A DNA stretch of 64,000 nt from Accumulibacter sp. (GTDB taxonomy: Bacteria; Pseudomonadota; Gammaproteobacteria; Burkholderiales; Rhodocyclaceae), in contig JAFLDO010000014.1 in assembly GCA_017302455.1 (NCBI GenBank), positions 34,896 to 98,895 of the forward strand, read 5' to 3'. The notes beneath the pieces are model-generated. The model made no database searches, was not told the origin of the DNA, and saw only the letters and a list, made by a program, of their open reading frames with translations. Positions 35,908 to 45,413 of this stretch are shown here, piece after piece. The number at the start of each line of letters is the position of its first letter. Within the stretch, counting starts at the first letter, position 1. The translations under genes were made by a program, and so were the position numbers.

Positions 35908-38900
35908 ATGGCCGACATCCTCACCCTCCGCGGAGCCCCCGCCCTGTCCTCTTTCCGCCTGCAGCGTCTGCAGCAGGCTCTGGCCGCCGGCGTGCCCGGG
36001 GTACGCATCATCACCGCCGAGTACTGGCACTTTGTGGCGACCCGGCAGCCGTTGACCGACAGCGAGCGTCGGCAACTCTCGGCACTCCTCGAAGAACGCC
36101 CGGAAGCGAACAGCGAGCGCGGCCAGTTGTTCCTCGTCACGCCGCGCATCGGGACCATCTCGCCCTGGTCGTCGAAGGCCACCGACATCGCCTGGAACAG
36201 CGGTCTGCACACGATCGAGCGCATCGAACGCGGCGTCGCCTACCTCCTGCATGCGCGACGGCGCAAGTTGTCGGCCACCGACAGGCGCGATATCGCGGCG
36301 TTGCTGCACGACCGCATGCTCGAGACGGTGCTCGACGACCCCGCACAGACCGCCGATCTGTTCCGCCATTTTGCCCCGCGACCACTGACCGGTGTCGATC
36401 TGCTGGGTGGCGGTCGCGCAGCCCTGATCGACGCCAATTCCCGGCTTGGGCTGGCCCTGTCGGACGACGAAGTCGATTACCTCGTCGAGTTGTTCGTGCG
36501 GGCAGGGCGCAACCCGACCGACGTCGAATTGATGATGTTCGCGCAGGCCAATTCGGAGCATTGCCGGCACAAGATCTTCAACGCGTCCTGGGTCATCGAC
36601 GGGCAGCCGCGCAGCGAAACGCTGTTCGGCATGATCCGTGAAACGCACCGCGCGCACCCGGCAGGAACGATCGTCGCCTATACCGATAACGCGTCGATCA
36701 TCGAAGGCGCCAGCGTGCCGCGCTTCCATGCTGGGGCGGATGGTCGCTACGCGTATCACGAAGAGCTGACCCACATCCTTGCCAAGGTCGAAACGCACAA
36801 CCACCCGACGGCGATTTCGCCCTTCCCAGGCGCGGCCACCGGCTCGGGCGGCGAGATCCGCGACGAAGGCGCCACCGGGCGGGGCTCGAAGCCGAAAGCC
36901 GGCCTGTGTGGCTTCTCGGTGTCCAACCTCAACATTCCGGAGGCACTCCAGCCGTGGGAGCGCGCGACGGCCACCTACGGACGCCCGGCACGCATCGCCT
37001 CGCCGCTGGCCATCATGCTCGAGGGTCCGCTCGGCGCAGCCGCCTTCAACAACGAGTTCGGCCGGCCCAACCTGGCAGGCTATTTCCGTACCTACGAGCA
37101 GTTCACCGGTGACCAGCAATTGGTGCGTGGTTACCACAAACCGATCATGATCGCCGGCGGCGTCGGCAACATCTCGGCCAGCCAGTCGTTCAAGGCCGAA
37201 ACGCTTTCGGCCGGCACGCTGCTGCTACAGATCGGCGGCCCCGGCATGCTCATCGGCCTCGGCGGTGGCGCGGCCAGTTCGATGACCACCGGCAGCAACA
37301 GCGAGGATCTGGATTTTGCTTCGGTGCAGCGCGGCAACCCCGAAATGCAGCGGCGTGCCCAGGAAGTCATCGACCGCTGCTGGCAGATGGGTGCGCCGAG
37401 CGGTGACGGCTCGGCAGCCGCTGACGGCAATCCGATCCTCTCGGTGCATGACGTCGGTGCCGGCGGCATCTCGAATGCCCTGCCCGAACTGGCGCACGGC
37501 GCCGGCTGCGGGGCGCGCTTCGAACTGCGTGCCGTAAACATCGAGGAGCCCGGCATGTCGCCCGCCGAGATCTGGTGCAACGAGGCACAGGAGCGCTACG
37601 TGCTGGCCATGCCGCCCGGCCGCCTCGGCGAGTTTTCGGCGCTGTGCGAGCGCGAGCGCTGCCCTTCGGCAATCGTCGGCGTCACCACCGCGGAAACGCG
37701 CCTGGTGGTCAGCGACAGTCATTTCGGCAATGAACCGGTGAACATGGACATGGACGCCCTGCTCGGCAAGCCGCCGCGCATGACGCGTGCCGTCGACCGC
37801 CTGCCGCCGCTGACGGTGCCCTTCGACGCTACCGCGGTCGACCTGCAGGAAGCCGCCTATCGCGTGCTGCGTCTGCCGGCCGTGGCCGACAAGAACTTCC
37901 TGATCACCATCGGCGATCGCAGCGTCGGCGGCCTGACCGCGCGCGACCAGATGGTCGGCCCCTGGCAGGTAGCGTGCGCCGACGTGGCAGTCACTCTGAT
38001 GTCGTTTCAGGGGCATCTCGGCGAGGCCTTCGCGATCGGCGAGCGCGCACCGTTGGCGGTGATCGACGCGCCCGCTTCGGGTCGGATGGCGCTTGGCGAA
38101 GCCTTGACCAATCTCGCCGCCGCCGACGTCGCGACGCTCGGCGACGTCAAACTGTCCGCCAACTGGATGGCCGCCGCCGGCTTCCCCGGCGAAGATGCGC
38201 GACTGTTCGACACGGTGCGGGCAGTTTCCGATCTTTGCCAGGCGATCGGTGTCTCGATACCCGTCGGCAAGGATTCGCTGTCGATGCGAACCGGCTGGAC
38301 GGAAGGTGACGGCGAGCAAGGCGATTGCCGGAAGCAGGTGGTATCGCCGTTGTCGGTGATCGTCACCGGCTTCGCGCGCGTGCAGGATGCGCGCCGGACG
38401 CTGACCCCGCAACTGGTCCTCGATGCCGGGGAGACCGATCTCCTGCTCATCGATCTCGGTGCCGGCCGCAACCGCCTCGGGGGGTCGGCGCTGGCACAGG
38501 TCCACAACGCCACAGGCAGCGACGCACCCGATGTCGATGATCCGGCGCGCCTCGTCGCCTTCTTCTCTGCCATTCGCCAACTCGCCGCCGACAACCTGCT
38601 GCTCGCCTACCACGATCGCTCGGACGGCGGGCTGTTTGCCGCCATTTGCGAGATGGCCTTTGCCGGACACTGCGGCGTTTCGATCGACACCGACGGTCTG
38701 TGCTACGACCCGCTGATGAGCGACGTCGATGGCAACGAAAAGCGTCCCGAACTGCTCAACGGCCGTTCTTTCGAGATATTGATGCGCGCCCTGTTCTGCG
38801 AGGAACTCGGTGCCGTGGTGCAAATCCGGCGCGAGCAGCGCGGCCAGGTCATGGGCGTGCTCCGGTCAGCCGGACTGGGAAGCTGCGCGCAATTCATCGG

Positions 38901-39921
38901 CTCGCCCAATCGCTGGGACCAGATCCGCATCATCCGCAATGCCCGGGCCGTGCTCAGTGAGACGCGCGTCGATCTGCAGCGTGCCTGGTCGGAGACCAGC
39001 TTCCGCATGCAACAACTGCGCGACAACCCGGAGTGCGCCCAGCAGGAGTACGACCGGATCGGCGACGCCACCGACGGCGGCCTGTCGGTGACGCTGAGCT
39101 TCGATCCCACGGACGACGTCGCCGCACCGTTCATCAACACAGGGACTCGCCCGCGCGTGGCGATCCTCCGCGAACAGGGCGTCAATGGCCACGTCGAGAT
39201 GGCCGCCGCTTTCGATCGTGCCGGCTTCGCGGCCATCGACGTACACATGAGCGACATCCTCACCGGCCGCATCCTTCTCGACGACTTCAAGGGTGCCGTC
39301 GCCTGCGGTGGATTCTCCTACGGCGACGTGCTCGGCGCCGGTCAGGGCTGGGCGAAGACGATCCTGTTCAACGAACGGGCGCGTGCCGCCTTCTCGGCGT
39401 TCTTTGCGCGCGCCGACAGCTTTGCCTTGGGCGTCTGCAACGGTTGCCAGATGATGAGTGCGCTCAAGGACATCATTCCCGGCGCCGACGCCTGGCCGCG
39501 TTTCGAACGTAATCGGGTCGAGCAGTTCGAAGCGCGCTTTTCGATGGTCGAGATAGCCGAGTCGCCGTCGATCTTCTTTTCCGGAATGGGCGGTAGTCGC
39601 CTGCCGGTGGTCGTTTCGCATGGCGAGGGACGCGCCGTCTTCGCGGCTGCCGAGCAACAGGCGCGCGCGCTCGTCGCCATGCGCTTCATCGACTCGGCGG
39701 CAAAGGCGACGGAAACCTATCCGTACAATCCGAACGGCTCGCCGGCAGGAATCACCGGCCTGACGACCGACGACGGTCGCTTCTCGATCATGATGCCGCA
39801 CCCCGAACGCGTCTTCCGCAGCGTGCAGATGTCCTGGCACCCGGCCGACTGGGACGCGCGCGGCTGGCACGATTCGCCGTGGCTGCGCATGTTCCGCAAT
39901 GCGCGGCAGTGGGTCGCCTAG
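35908..39921 (+). CDS. purL: Phosphoribosylformylglycinamidine synthase
   Basis: 1337-aa single-chain (large) FGAM synthase, step 4 of purine synthesis: FGAR + glutamine + ATP to FGAM. Domains in order: N-terminal PurS-like (about 1-170), a linker, two AIRS-like ATP-binding repeats ([19 protein letters not shown] and [19 protein letters not shown], then [18 protein letters not shown] and [12 protein letters not shown]), and a C-terminal class I glutaminase. The glutaminase nucleophile is in [20 protein letters not shown] and the His/Glu in [12 protein letters not shown]. Length matches the proteobacterial enzyme. It is transcribed alone, ending at a hairpin terminator. Confidence 0.98.
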   Translation: MADILTLRGAPALSSFRLQRLQQALAAGVPGVRIITAEYWHFVATRQPLTDSERRQLSALLEERPEANSERGQLFLVTPRIGTISPWSSKATDIAWNSGLHTIERIERGVAYLLHARRRKLSATDRRDIAALLHDRMLETVLDDPAQTADLFRHFAPRPLTGVDLLGGGRAALIDANSRLGLALSDDEVDYLVELFVRAGRNPTDVELMMFAQANSEHCRHKIFNASWVIDGQPRSETLFGMIRETHRAHPAGTIVAYTDNASIIEGASVPRFHAGADGRYAYHEELTHILAKVETHNHPTAISPFPGAATGSGGEIRDEGATGRGSKPKAGLCGFSVSNLNIPEALQPWERATATYGRPARIASPLAIMLEGPLGAAAFNNEFGRPNLAGYFRTYEQFTGDQQLVRGYHKPIMIAGGVGNISASQSFKAETLSAGTLLLQIGGPGMLIGLGGGAASSMTTGSNSEDLDFASVQRGNPEMQRRAQEVIDRCWQMGAPSGDGSAAADGNPILSVHDVGAGGISNALPELAHGAGCGARFELRAVNIEEPGMSPAEIWCNEAQERYVLAMPPGRLGEFSALCERERCPSAIVGVTTAETRLVVSDSHFGNEPVNMDMDALLGKPPRMTRAVDRLPPLTVPFDATAVDLQEAAYRVLRLPAVADKNFLITIGDRSVGGLTARDQMVGPWQVACADVAVTLMSFQGHLGEAFAIGERAPLAVIDAPASGRMALGEALTNLAAADVATLGDVKLSANWMAAAGFPGEDARLFDTVRAVSDLCQAIGVSIPVGKDSLSMRTGWTEGDGEQGDCRKQVVSPLSVIVTGFARVQDARRTLTPQLVLDAGETDLLLIDLGAGRNRLGGSALAQVHNATGSDAPDVDDPARLVAFFSAIRQLAADNLLLAYHDRSDGGLFAAICEMAFAGHCGVSIDTDGLCYDPLMSDVDGNEKRPELLNGRSFEILMRALFCEELGAVVQIRREQRGQVMGVLRSAGLGSCAQFIGSPNRWDQIRIIRNARAVLSETRVDLQRAWSETSFRMQQLRDNPECAQQEYDRIGDATDGGLSVTLSFDPTDDVAAPFINTGTRPRVAILREQGVNGHVEMAAAFDRAGFAAIDVHMSDILTGRILLDDFKGAVACGGFSYGDVLGAGQGWAKTILFNERARAAFSAFFARADSFALGVCNGCQMMSALKDIIPGADAWPRFERNRVEQFEARFSMVEIAESPSIFFSGMGGSRLPVVVSHGEGRAVFAAAEQQARALVAMRFIDSAAKATETYPYNPNGSPAGITGLTTDDGRFSIMMPHPERVFRSVQMSWHPADWDARGWHDSPWLRMFRNARQWVA

Positions 39922-39982
39922 GCGACCAGGCACTCGCCGAAAGAGCACCGCCAGGCACGCCTGCCGGTGCCGACCCGTGCAC

Positions 39983-40014
39983 AAAAAAAGCGCCGAACTG
40001 GTCGGCGCCTTTTC
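39983..40014. terminator. Bidirectional rho-independent terminator between purL and ppiC
   Basis: A 7-bp stem GCGCCGA/TCGGCGC (39990-39996 and 40002-40008) with a 5-base loop is flanked by an A-run on the left (39983-39989) and CTTTTCT on the right. It can end purL transcription and also the convergent ppiC transcript. Confidence 0.85.
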
Positions 40015-40031
40015 TCGCTGCAGCAGTCTGC

Positions 40032-40841
40032 CTAGTCGATCTTCGCCTTCTTTTGCAGTTCCGCGACGTATTTCTGGAGTTGCTCCTGCTGCAGGCGCTG
40101 ATTGATTTGCGGCTTGATCTGGTCGAACGGCGGCGGCGTCAGCGGCCGACTGTCTTCCACCAGGATCACGTGATAGCCGAAATCGGTCTTCACCGGGGTT
40201 TCGGTGAACTTGCCCTTGGCCAGACCGGCCACCGCATCGCCAAAGGGTTTCACGTAATTGGCCGTGCTGCTCCAGCCGAGGTCGCCACCTTTCTCCTTCG
40301 AACCCGGGTCCTTCGATTGCTTGGCCAGTTCATCGAACTTGGCGCCTTTCTTCAGGTTGACGATGATCGTCTTGGCGTCGTCTTCCTTTTCCACGAGGAT
40401 ATGGCGCACCTTGTACTCCGTGCTGCCCATCTGACTCTTCATCCGTTCGTACGCCGCCTTGGCCTGCTCGTCGCTGATCGGGTTCTTCTTGACGTAGTCC
40501 TGAACGAAAGCGCGAATGTAGATCGCCTGGCGTGCGAGGTCGGCCTGTGCGGCAACGTCCGGCTTCTTGTCGAGGCCGAGTTTCTTCGCTTCCTGGACCA
40601 GCAACTCGCGGCGGATCAGCTCTTCACGCACGGCCTTCTTGAGTTCCGGACTGTCGGGAGCGCCCTGTGCCTGTTGCTCGGCGACAAATGCATTGGCGAC
40701 GGTCTGCGAGATGGCGACCCCGTTGACGGTGGCAACGGCGCCGGCCGCGCCCGCGCTCTTGGCCTTTTCGGCGGCAGTCGCCGGTAACGAGATCAACGCG
40801 CCGAGGAGCAGTGCGCCTGCCAGCTTGGAGAGGTTGTGCAT
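40032..40841 (-). CDS. Periplasmic parvulin-type peptidyl-prolyl isomerase
   Basis: 269 aa with a Sec signal peptide (LAGALLLGALISLPATAAEK). An N-terminal SurA-like helical chaperone region (about 30-130, ELKKAVREELIRRELLVQEA) precedes one parvulin domain (about 135-235). The parvulin core shows EYKVRHILVEKEDDA, GAKFDELAKQSKDPGS, KGGDLGWSS and VKTDFGYHVILVEDSRP. It catalyses prolyl isomerisation of exported or outer-membrane proteins. It lies 46 bases after bolA, last in the yciB-yciI-bolA-ppiC string. Confidence 0.92.
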   Translation of the reverse strand: MHNLSKLAGALLLGALISLPATAAEKAKSAGAAGAVATVNGVAISQTVANAFVAEQQAQGAPDSPELKKAVREELIRRELLVQEAKKLGLDKKPDVAAQADLARQAIYIRAFVQDYVKKNPISDEQAKAAYERMKSQMGSTEYKVRHILVEKEDDAKTIIVNLKKGAKFDELAKQSKDPGSKEKGGDLGWSSTANYVKPFGDAVAGLAKGKFTETPVKTDFGYHVILVEDSRPLTPPPFDQIKPQINQRLQQEQLQKYVAELQKKAKID

Positions 40842-40887
40842 TTTCTGGATTTCCTTCTGTTGGGGTGGATGAGGTGAAGCTGGGGAA

Positions 40888-41196
40888 TCAGATAGCGACC
40901 GAAGCCGGCGAGGCGGCTTCCTCGGGGGTCATTGCCTTGATGCTCAGGGCGTGCATCCTGGCCGGAATAAGGTCGCCAAGCAGTTGATTGATGACCCGAT
41001 GACGGGCCAGCCGCGTCTGACCGGCGAAAACGGCGGCGACGATGAGCAGCCGATAGTGACCGCCACCGCCTCGCGCACCAGCGTGGCCAGCGTGCCGGGC
41101 CGAATCGTCGATCAGTTCCAGGCGAATTGGCGACAGCAGCGCGAGCCGTTCGCGAACCGTCGCATCGACAGCTTCGGCAGCTGCAGGCAGACTCAC
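40888..41196 (-). CDS. BolA family protein
   Basis: 102-aa BolA-fold protein, likely an Fe-S trafficking partner of monothiol glutaredoxin. The fold is seen in [39 protein letters not shown] and the conserved helix [16 protein letters not shown], ending with IHALSIK-like [14 protein letters not shown]. The start is GTG at 41196, overlapping the yciI stop (GTGA), which supports translation coupling with its neighbours. Confidence 0.9.
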   Translation of the reverse strand: MSLPAAAEAVDATVRERLALLSPIRLELIDDSARHAGHAGARGGGGHYRLLIVAAVFAGQTRLARHRVINQLLGDLIPARMHALSIKAMTPEEAASPASVAI

Positions 41197-41498
41197 GCTG
41201 GCAGCACTTTCTTGAATGGCTTGACAATGACCTTCTGGTAGACGCCAGCCGCAACGTATGGGTCGGCATCAGCCCAGGCAGTGGCGGCTTCGTGCGACGC
41301 GAACTCGGCGACAATCAAGCTGCCCGAGAAGCCGGCTGGCCCCGGGTCCGGCGAATCAATCGCAGGAAACGGACCGGCGAGCAGCAGGCGGCCTTCGTCC
41401 TGCAGCGCCCTCAGGCGCTCGACATGCGCCGGCCGCGCGGCGAGGCGCTGAGCAAGCGAGTCCGGTCGATCTTCGCCGACGATGGCGTAGAGCATCAT
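41193..41498 (-). CDS. YciI family protein
   Basis: 101-aa ferredoxin-like-fold protein with [20 protein letters not shown] at the start, [20 protein letters not shown], and a tail [20 protein letters not shown] then [16 protein letters not shown]. These are the YciI blocks, including the conserved His and Asp of the putative active site. ATG 41498 overlaps the yciB stop; an in-frame ATG follows directly at 41495. Biological activity of YciI proteins is poorly defined. Confidence 0.9.
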   Translation of the reverse strand: MMLYAIVGEDRPDSLAQRLAARPAHVERLRALQDEGRLLLAGPFPAIDSPDPGPAGFSGSLIVAEFASHEAATAWADADPYVAAGVYQKVIVKPFKKVLPA

Positions 41499-42028
41499 TT
41501 GTTCTCCTCGAGGTATTTCGAAAGCAGCAGCCCCTGGCCAAGAACGAAAACCAGCATCAGCCCCATACCGCCGAACAGTTTGAAGTTGACCCAGTCGTCG
41601 GTGGAAAAATTGAAGGCGACAACGAGATTCGCGACGCCCATGAACAGGAAGAAGCCGATCCATGACCAGTTGACAGTCTTCCAGGCCGCTTCCGGCAGTT
41701 CCATCTGCTCGGCCAGCAAGGTGCGCATCAGATTCTTCTTGAAGAACAAGGTGCCGCCAAGCAGCACCGCCGCGAAGGCCCAGTAGAGCACCGTCGGCTT
41801 CCACTTGATGAAGGTCTCGTCATGCAACGCCAAAGTCATACCGCCGAAGACCGTGATGATCACCAGGCTGACCCACAGCATGGTGTCGATCCTGCGGCCT
41901 CTGAACCACAACCAGCCGATCTGCGCAAAGGTGGCCGCCATGGCAACGCCAGTCGCCGCGTAGATGCCGGCAAACTTGTAGGCTATAAAGAAAAGGATGA
42001 CGGGAAAAAGATCGAAAAGGAACTTCAT
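41495..42028 (-). CDS. yciB: YciB, inner-membrane septation protein A (IspZ)
   Basis: 177-aa protein with five predicted helices. Conserved blocks are [60 protein letters not shown] and [19 protein letters not shown]. YciB proteins influence envelope integrity and septation. It is the first gene of the yciB-yciI-bolA-ppiC string, with 4-base overlaps to yciI and from yciI to bolA. Confidence 0.95.
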   Translation of the reverse strand: MKFLFDLFPVILFFIAYKFAGIYAATGVAMAATFAQIGWLWFRGRRIDTMLWVSLVIITVFGGMTLALHDETFIKWKPTVLYWAFAAVLLGGTLFFKKNLMRTLLAEQMELPEAAWKTVNWSWIGFFLFMGVANLVVAFNFSTDDWVNFKLFGGMGLMLVFVLGQGLLLSKYLEENK

Positions 42029-42389
42029 GACCGGCGCCGTGGACAGATTTCGCGATTATGGCCGATTTCTCGGGGCGCTGTCCATGCTCGCTGGGCCCAC
42101 CAGCATCGCGCAGAAAATGGCCCACCTGAACCGCAATCTCGACTTGGTCCTTGACTATCTGCGGTTGACCAGGAACTCGGTCGGCAATCTCAAAGCGTAG
42201 ACTGGGGAGAGAACAGACTTGCCGTGGTCCGCACTGGCCGAGTCGATCAAGGACTTGGTCAGCGCCTTCGAGCGGTCGGCAGGCACGATGCCGCATCGGT
42301 TTCACGACCTCGGTGCACAACGTTCATGCGGTCGCGCTGAGAATGGATCAGGCAAGCGTGATACCCGGGGGCAGGAGTGTCGGACGCTA
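42029..42389. other. Gap between yciB and ybaK
   Basis: 361 bases. A plus-strand frame of about 58 codons (from 42027, [20 protein letters not shown]) is protein-like in places but overlaps the yciB start and matches nothing recognised. The yciB promoter must lie in this gap; no hexamer pair stood out. No terminator-like hairpin was seen after ybaK. Confidence 0.4.
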
Positions 42390-42872
42390 TCAGACGGCAA
42401 CATCGACCAGTTCGGGTTCGAGGAGGTCGACGAGCACCTGCGGCGCGATGCCTACCAGATAGCCTCGCCTGCCACCATTGATGTAGATCTTCTCGAGGTC
42501 GAGGATGCTCCGCTCGAGGTAGACGGGCATCGCCTTGCGCGTGCCGAAGGGGCTGGTGCCACCGACCAGATAGCCCGAGTGTCGACTGGCAACATCCGGA
42601 TGACAGACAGCGACGGTCTTGACGCCGAGGTGCCGGGCGAGCTTGCCGGTGGATACCTCGCAGTCGCCGTGCATCAACACGATCAGCGGCTGCCTGCGCT
42701 CGTCCTCCATGACCAGCGTCTTGACTATCACGCGCTCGTCCACACCCAGCTCGCGGCTGCTCACCGCGGTACCTCCGCGCGCCTGGTAGGCGTAGCAGTG
42801 GTCGGTAAACACCACGCGGCCAGCCCGCAATACGCGCACCGCCGCAGTGACCGGGATCTTCTCGCGCGCCAT
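42390..42872 (-). CDS. ybaK: YbaK/EbsC-type aminoacyl-tRNA deacylase
   Basis: 160-aa editing enzyme that hydrolyses mischarged tRNA, in this family chiefly Cys-tRNA(Pro). Family blocks are KIPVTAAVRVLRAGRVVFTD, the catalytic Lys in ERVIVKTLVMEDER, MHGDCEVSTGKLARHLG and GYLVGGTSPFGTRKAMPVYL (GGxSPFG loop). The fold is complete and the length normal. It starts 20 bases after the PilZ gene stop, so the two may be co-transcribed. Confidence 0.93.
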   Translation of the reverse strand: MAREKIPVTAAVRVLRAGRVVFTDHCYAYQARGGTAVSSRELGVDERVIVKTLVMEDERRQPLIVLMHGDCEVSTGKLARHLGVKTVAVCHPDVASRHSGYLVGGTSPFGTRKAMPVYLERSILDLEKIYINGGRRGYLVGIAPQVLVDLLEPELVDVAV

Positions 42873-42892
42873 ATGCCGGATGCCATCTCCGC

Positions 42893-43336
42893 TCAGTGAC
42901 GGCTACCCAACGACGGGAACTGGTCGGCGTAACGCGCAATCCACTCCTGCGCCGCCGCCTCGGCATCAAGCTCGCGCCCTTCCCGATGCCGCACTTCCCG
43001 GCGATAGTGCTCGATCTGGCAGACCTGCTCCACCATGCGAGCCGCGAAGAGGTCGGCAGAATCGGTGAAACGGATACCCACTTCGAAATGGGGCTCGCCG
43101 CGACGGCACCAGACGACCGCAGCCGGCGCGCTGAAAGGGGGTTGCACAAGAGGAATCGTGATCACCACGCGCGCGCCGATCGGCAGCGAACGATCCGACC
43201 GACACGCCAGCCCGCCGAGACCGACGTCCTTCAACCGGCGCAGCGTCCCCCGATTCAAATCATCGGCAACGATCTCGATCGGTATGTCCACCGGATGCCG
43301 AACGAAGCGTCGCTCCAGCATGTCTTGCGACGTCAT
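42893..43336 (-). CDS. PilZ-domain protein with a variant c-di-GMP motif
   Basis: 147-aa PilZ-fold protein. The first binding motif RxxxR is present in ERRFVRHPVDIPIEIV. The second motif, usually [D/N]xSxxG, appears as LKDVGLGGLACRSD, with Gly in place of Ser. A C-terminal helix (AAQEWIARYADQFPSLG) follows. It may still bind c-di-GMP. The frame is open to 43507, but the upstream part is antisense-like; ATG 43336 (MTSQDMLERRF) fits. It lies 22 bases after the L,D-transpeptidase-like gene. Confidence 0.85.
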   Translation of the reverse strand: MTSQDMLERRFVRHPVDIPIEIVADDLNRGTLRRLKDVGLGGLACRSDRSLPIGARVVITIPLVQPPFSAPAAVVWCRRGEPHFEVGIRFTDSADLFAARMVEQVCQIEHYRREVRHREGRELDAEAAAQEWIARYADQFPSLGSRH

Positions 43337-43358
43337 GTCAGCTCGCGCCGCCTGCCTG

Positions 43359-44165
43359 TCAGCGTAGCTCGGACGGCGCGGCGGCCTCCGACCAGCCGGC
43401 GTAGGCACCACCATCGGAAAGCGGCGCCGTGGCAGCGGGACAGGCGAGCAGGCTCGACGCGGCAAGGAACTCGCGATCCGGGTAATAGGCGAATAGGTAC
43501 TGGCCACCCTTGATCTCGTCGATCAGTTCCGTCGCAATCTCCGGACGCACCGCCGGGCAACCCAGGCTTCTTCCCAAGCGGCCTAGTTGACGCATCGCCT
43601 CGTCGCTGACGTAGGGCGCACCGTGCATGACGATCGCCCGCTCGAAAGCGCGGTCGTTGATGCCGGGTTCGAGGCCTTCGAGGCGAAGCGAGTAACCGTT
43701 GCGACCAACATAGCTCTCGGCAGTGCGAAACAGCCCCAGGCTGGACTGCAGGCTGCCCGGCTCGTTCGAGAAACGGCTCGCATGATTGTCACCTGAGCCC
43801 CGGCCGTGCGCGACGTGCTCCTCGCGCAGCAGAGTGCGTGTTCCCAGGTCGAAGACCCACAGCCGTGGCTGGGTAGACGGCAGCGAGTAATCTATCACCG
43901 CCAGACGCTTCGCCGCTGCCGACGTACTGCGCTGGGCGCAGTCGAGCGACGCAACGGCCAGTTCGAGCACCCGGCTGTCGACCGCTGGCGCCGCCGTCGC
44001 CAAGGCGCCCGCCAGAGCGGGCTCGGCACGAACCATCGTGGCGTTGGCCGCCAACACGGTGGCGACGATCAGCACACGCCGCGCCAGAGCGCCGCCTCCA
44101 CGCCATGTGCACTCGCTCTCCCCACGACTCACCGGATGCTGCAGCCGACGAGCCGCCACTATCAC
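43359..44165 (-). CDS. Murein L,D-transpeptidase catalytic-domain protein (YkuD_2 type)
   Basis: 268 aa with an N-terminal hydrophobic export segment (RRVLIVATVLAANATMVRAE). The catalytic region carries LAVIDYSLPSTQPRLWVFDL, HGRGSGDNHASRFSNEPGS and the His/Cys block AIVMHGAPYVSDEAMRQLG then RLGRSLGCPAVRPE. This layout is the PF13645-type L,D-transpeptidase domain. A GTG at 44165 overlaps the upstream stop as GTGA, and is chosen over the longer open frame. It probably acts on periplasmic peptidoglycan cross-links or anchors. Confidence 0.85.
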   Translation of the reverse strand: MIVAARRLQHPVSRGESECTWRGGGALARRVLIVATVLAANATMVRAEPALAGALATAAPAVDSRVLELAVASLDCAQRSTSAAAKRLAVIDYSLPSTQPRLWVFDLGTRTLLREEHVAHGRGSGDNHASRFSNEPGSLQSSLGLFRTAESYVGRNGYSLRLEGLEPGINDRAFERAIVMHGAPYVSDEAMRQLGRLGRSLGCPAVRPEIATELIDEIKGGQYLFAYYPDREFLAASSLLACPAATAPLSDGGAYAGWSEAAAPSELR

Positions 44166-45184
44166 AGCGCGGCCTCGGGAGCCTTGTCGGTCAACACCGT
44201 GAGGGCGCTGCCCGTGTGGTGCGGTAGGATCTCCGCGTCGGTGACCAGCAGCGTGGCTCCCGGCGTCAGCAGCGGACCCAGCTTGAGGACGAACTCGTCG
44301 GGTATGCGCACGCCCCGCGTCTGCTCGGGATCGAGTGACGCATTCGCATCGCCGGCGTGACCCGGAATGCCTACCGCCGTCCACTTCGGCCGCCCGTCGG
44401 CCTGCATACCCGTCACTGTATAGACGTGCGTCCCAAGGCGGGTCCCGTGGTCCCGGACGGCGATCCTGCTGCGGCCGATCTCGACGCCGTTACGAAACAC
44501 CAATAGCCGGCGATCGGCGCCACTCAGCAAGAGCGACACCGGTCCATGCGGCACTTTCTCGGGCTCCCAGCGCGACTCTTCCGCGACGGCGAGCTTCGGC
44601 GTCTCGACCGGCTGGCCGGTATGGGCATCGACCGGCGCCAGCATGGCCGGATGAGCGACGTCCACCGGCGCCGAGTGCGCGTTACCGACAACGACGGTCA
44701 TGCCGAGGGGGCTTGCCTCGAAAAGCAGACGGGCGAACTCTGAGGGCAGGTGGACGCAGCCATGCGAGGAAGGGTAATCCGGCACGCCGCCAGCGTGGAG
44801 AGCGACGCCGTCCCAGGTCAACCGCTGGGTGTAGGGCATGGGCGCGTTGTTGTAGGTCTTCGAATGGTGATCCTTGTCCTTCTGCAGCGTCGTGAACACG
44901 CCAGTCGGCGTCGCGTAGCCCTTCTTTCCGGTACTGACCTTGGCATAGCCAATACGGACACCGTTGCGGTAGGCGTAGGCAATCTGTTCGTCGAGGCTGA
45001 CGACGACGACGATGGGTCCCTCGGGCGCCACCTGCGGTGCCCATACGAAATGCCCGATGGGCAAGGCGGCAGGCGCCGTTTCCGCCGCATCGGAGGCCTT
45101 GTTCCCCCAGAAGGGCAGTTCGGCACGAGCGAGCGTCGAAACAAGGAGGGCCATGAGAAAGCAAGCGGTGAAGCGCATCGTCAA
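44162..45184 (-). CDS. L,D-transpeptidase (YkuD/ErfK family) with a degenerate second fold copy
   Basis: 340-aa exported enzyme. The signal peptide ends near residue 21 (CFLMALLVSTLARAE). The YkuD domain (about 57-168) has VVVSLDEQIAYAYRNGVRIG, TGKKGYATPTGVFTTLQKDK and the catalytic His 130 and Cys 143 in LHAGGVPDYPSSHGCVHLP. A second segment (about 216-315) starts with VSLLLSGADRRLLVFRNGVE, then IGRSRIAVRDHGTRLGTHVY, aligning by eye with the first strands of the catalytic domain but without the SHGC motif. It makes or remodels 3-3 cross-links or lipoprotein anchors. It is the first gene of a four-gene minus-strand run. Confidence 0.9.
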   Translation of the reverse strand: MTMRFTACFLMALLVSTLARAELPFWGNKASDAAETAPAALPIGHFVWAPQVAPEGPIVVVVSLDEQIAYAYRNGVRIGYAKVSTGKKGYATPTGVFTTLQKDKDHHSKTYNNAPMPYTQRLTWDGVALHAGGVPDYPSSHGCVHLPSEFARLLFEASPLGMTVVVGNAHSAPVDVAHPAMLAPVDAHTGQPVETPKLAVAEESRWEPEKVPHGPVSLLLSGADRRLLVFRNGVEIGRSRIAVRDHGTRLGTHVYTVTGMQADGRPKWTAVGIPGHAGDANASLDPEQTRGVRIPDEFVLKLGPLLTPGATLLVTDAEILPHHTGSALTVLTDKAPEAAL

Positions 45185-45213
45185 CGTCCTCGTCGCGGTT
45201 GAGCAAGCCGCGA

Positions 45214-45219
45214 ATTATA
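45214..45219 (-). promoter_or_regulatory. Candidate -10 for the L,D-transpeptidase gene
   Basis: Minus-strand TATAAT, 30 bases before the start at 45184. The -35 region (TGTTCC at 17 bases) is poor, so the promoter is only tentative. The remaining 45220-45413 gap shows nothing. Confidence 0.35.
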
Positions 45220-45413
45220 GGACACCGCCGGAAGATGGAACACACGTGCTTACGGCGACCGCGGAGCCGTCGGCCGCCACACGGCATGCGCTATCGTGTG
45301 GCCATGTCCAACCGTGGGGCAACTGCCTGCCTCCCTGGATGCACGACAGCGACGGCAAGTCAACGCGGGCAAGCGCGGCAAGATCCCGGAACGCTCCGGC
45401 AAGTCGACGTCCG

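Noticed and set aside
35791..37137. Minus-strand extension of the deacetylase-like frame by over 400 codons
   Set aside because: The extension is antisense to purL and has no family similarity; the deacetylase fold begins at 35790.
37225..38823. 532-codon minus-strand frame inside purL
   Set aside because: Pure shadow of purL; PurL motifs are continuous on the plus strand.
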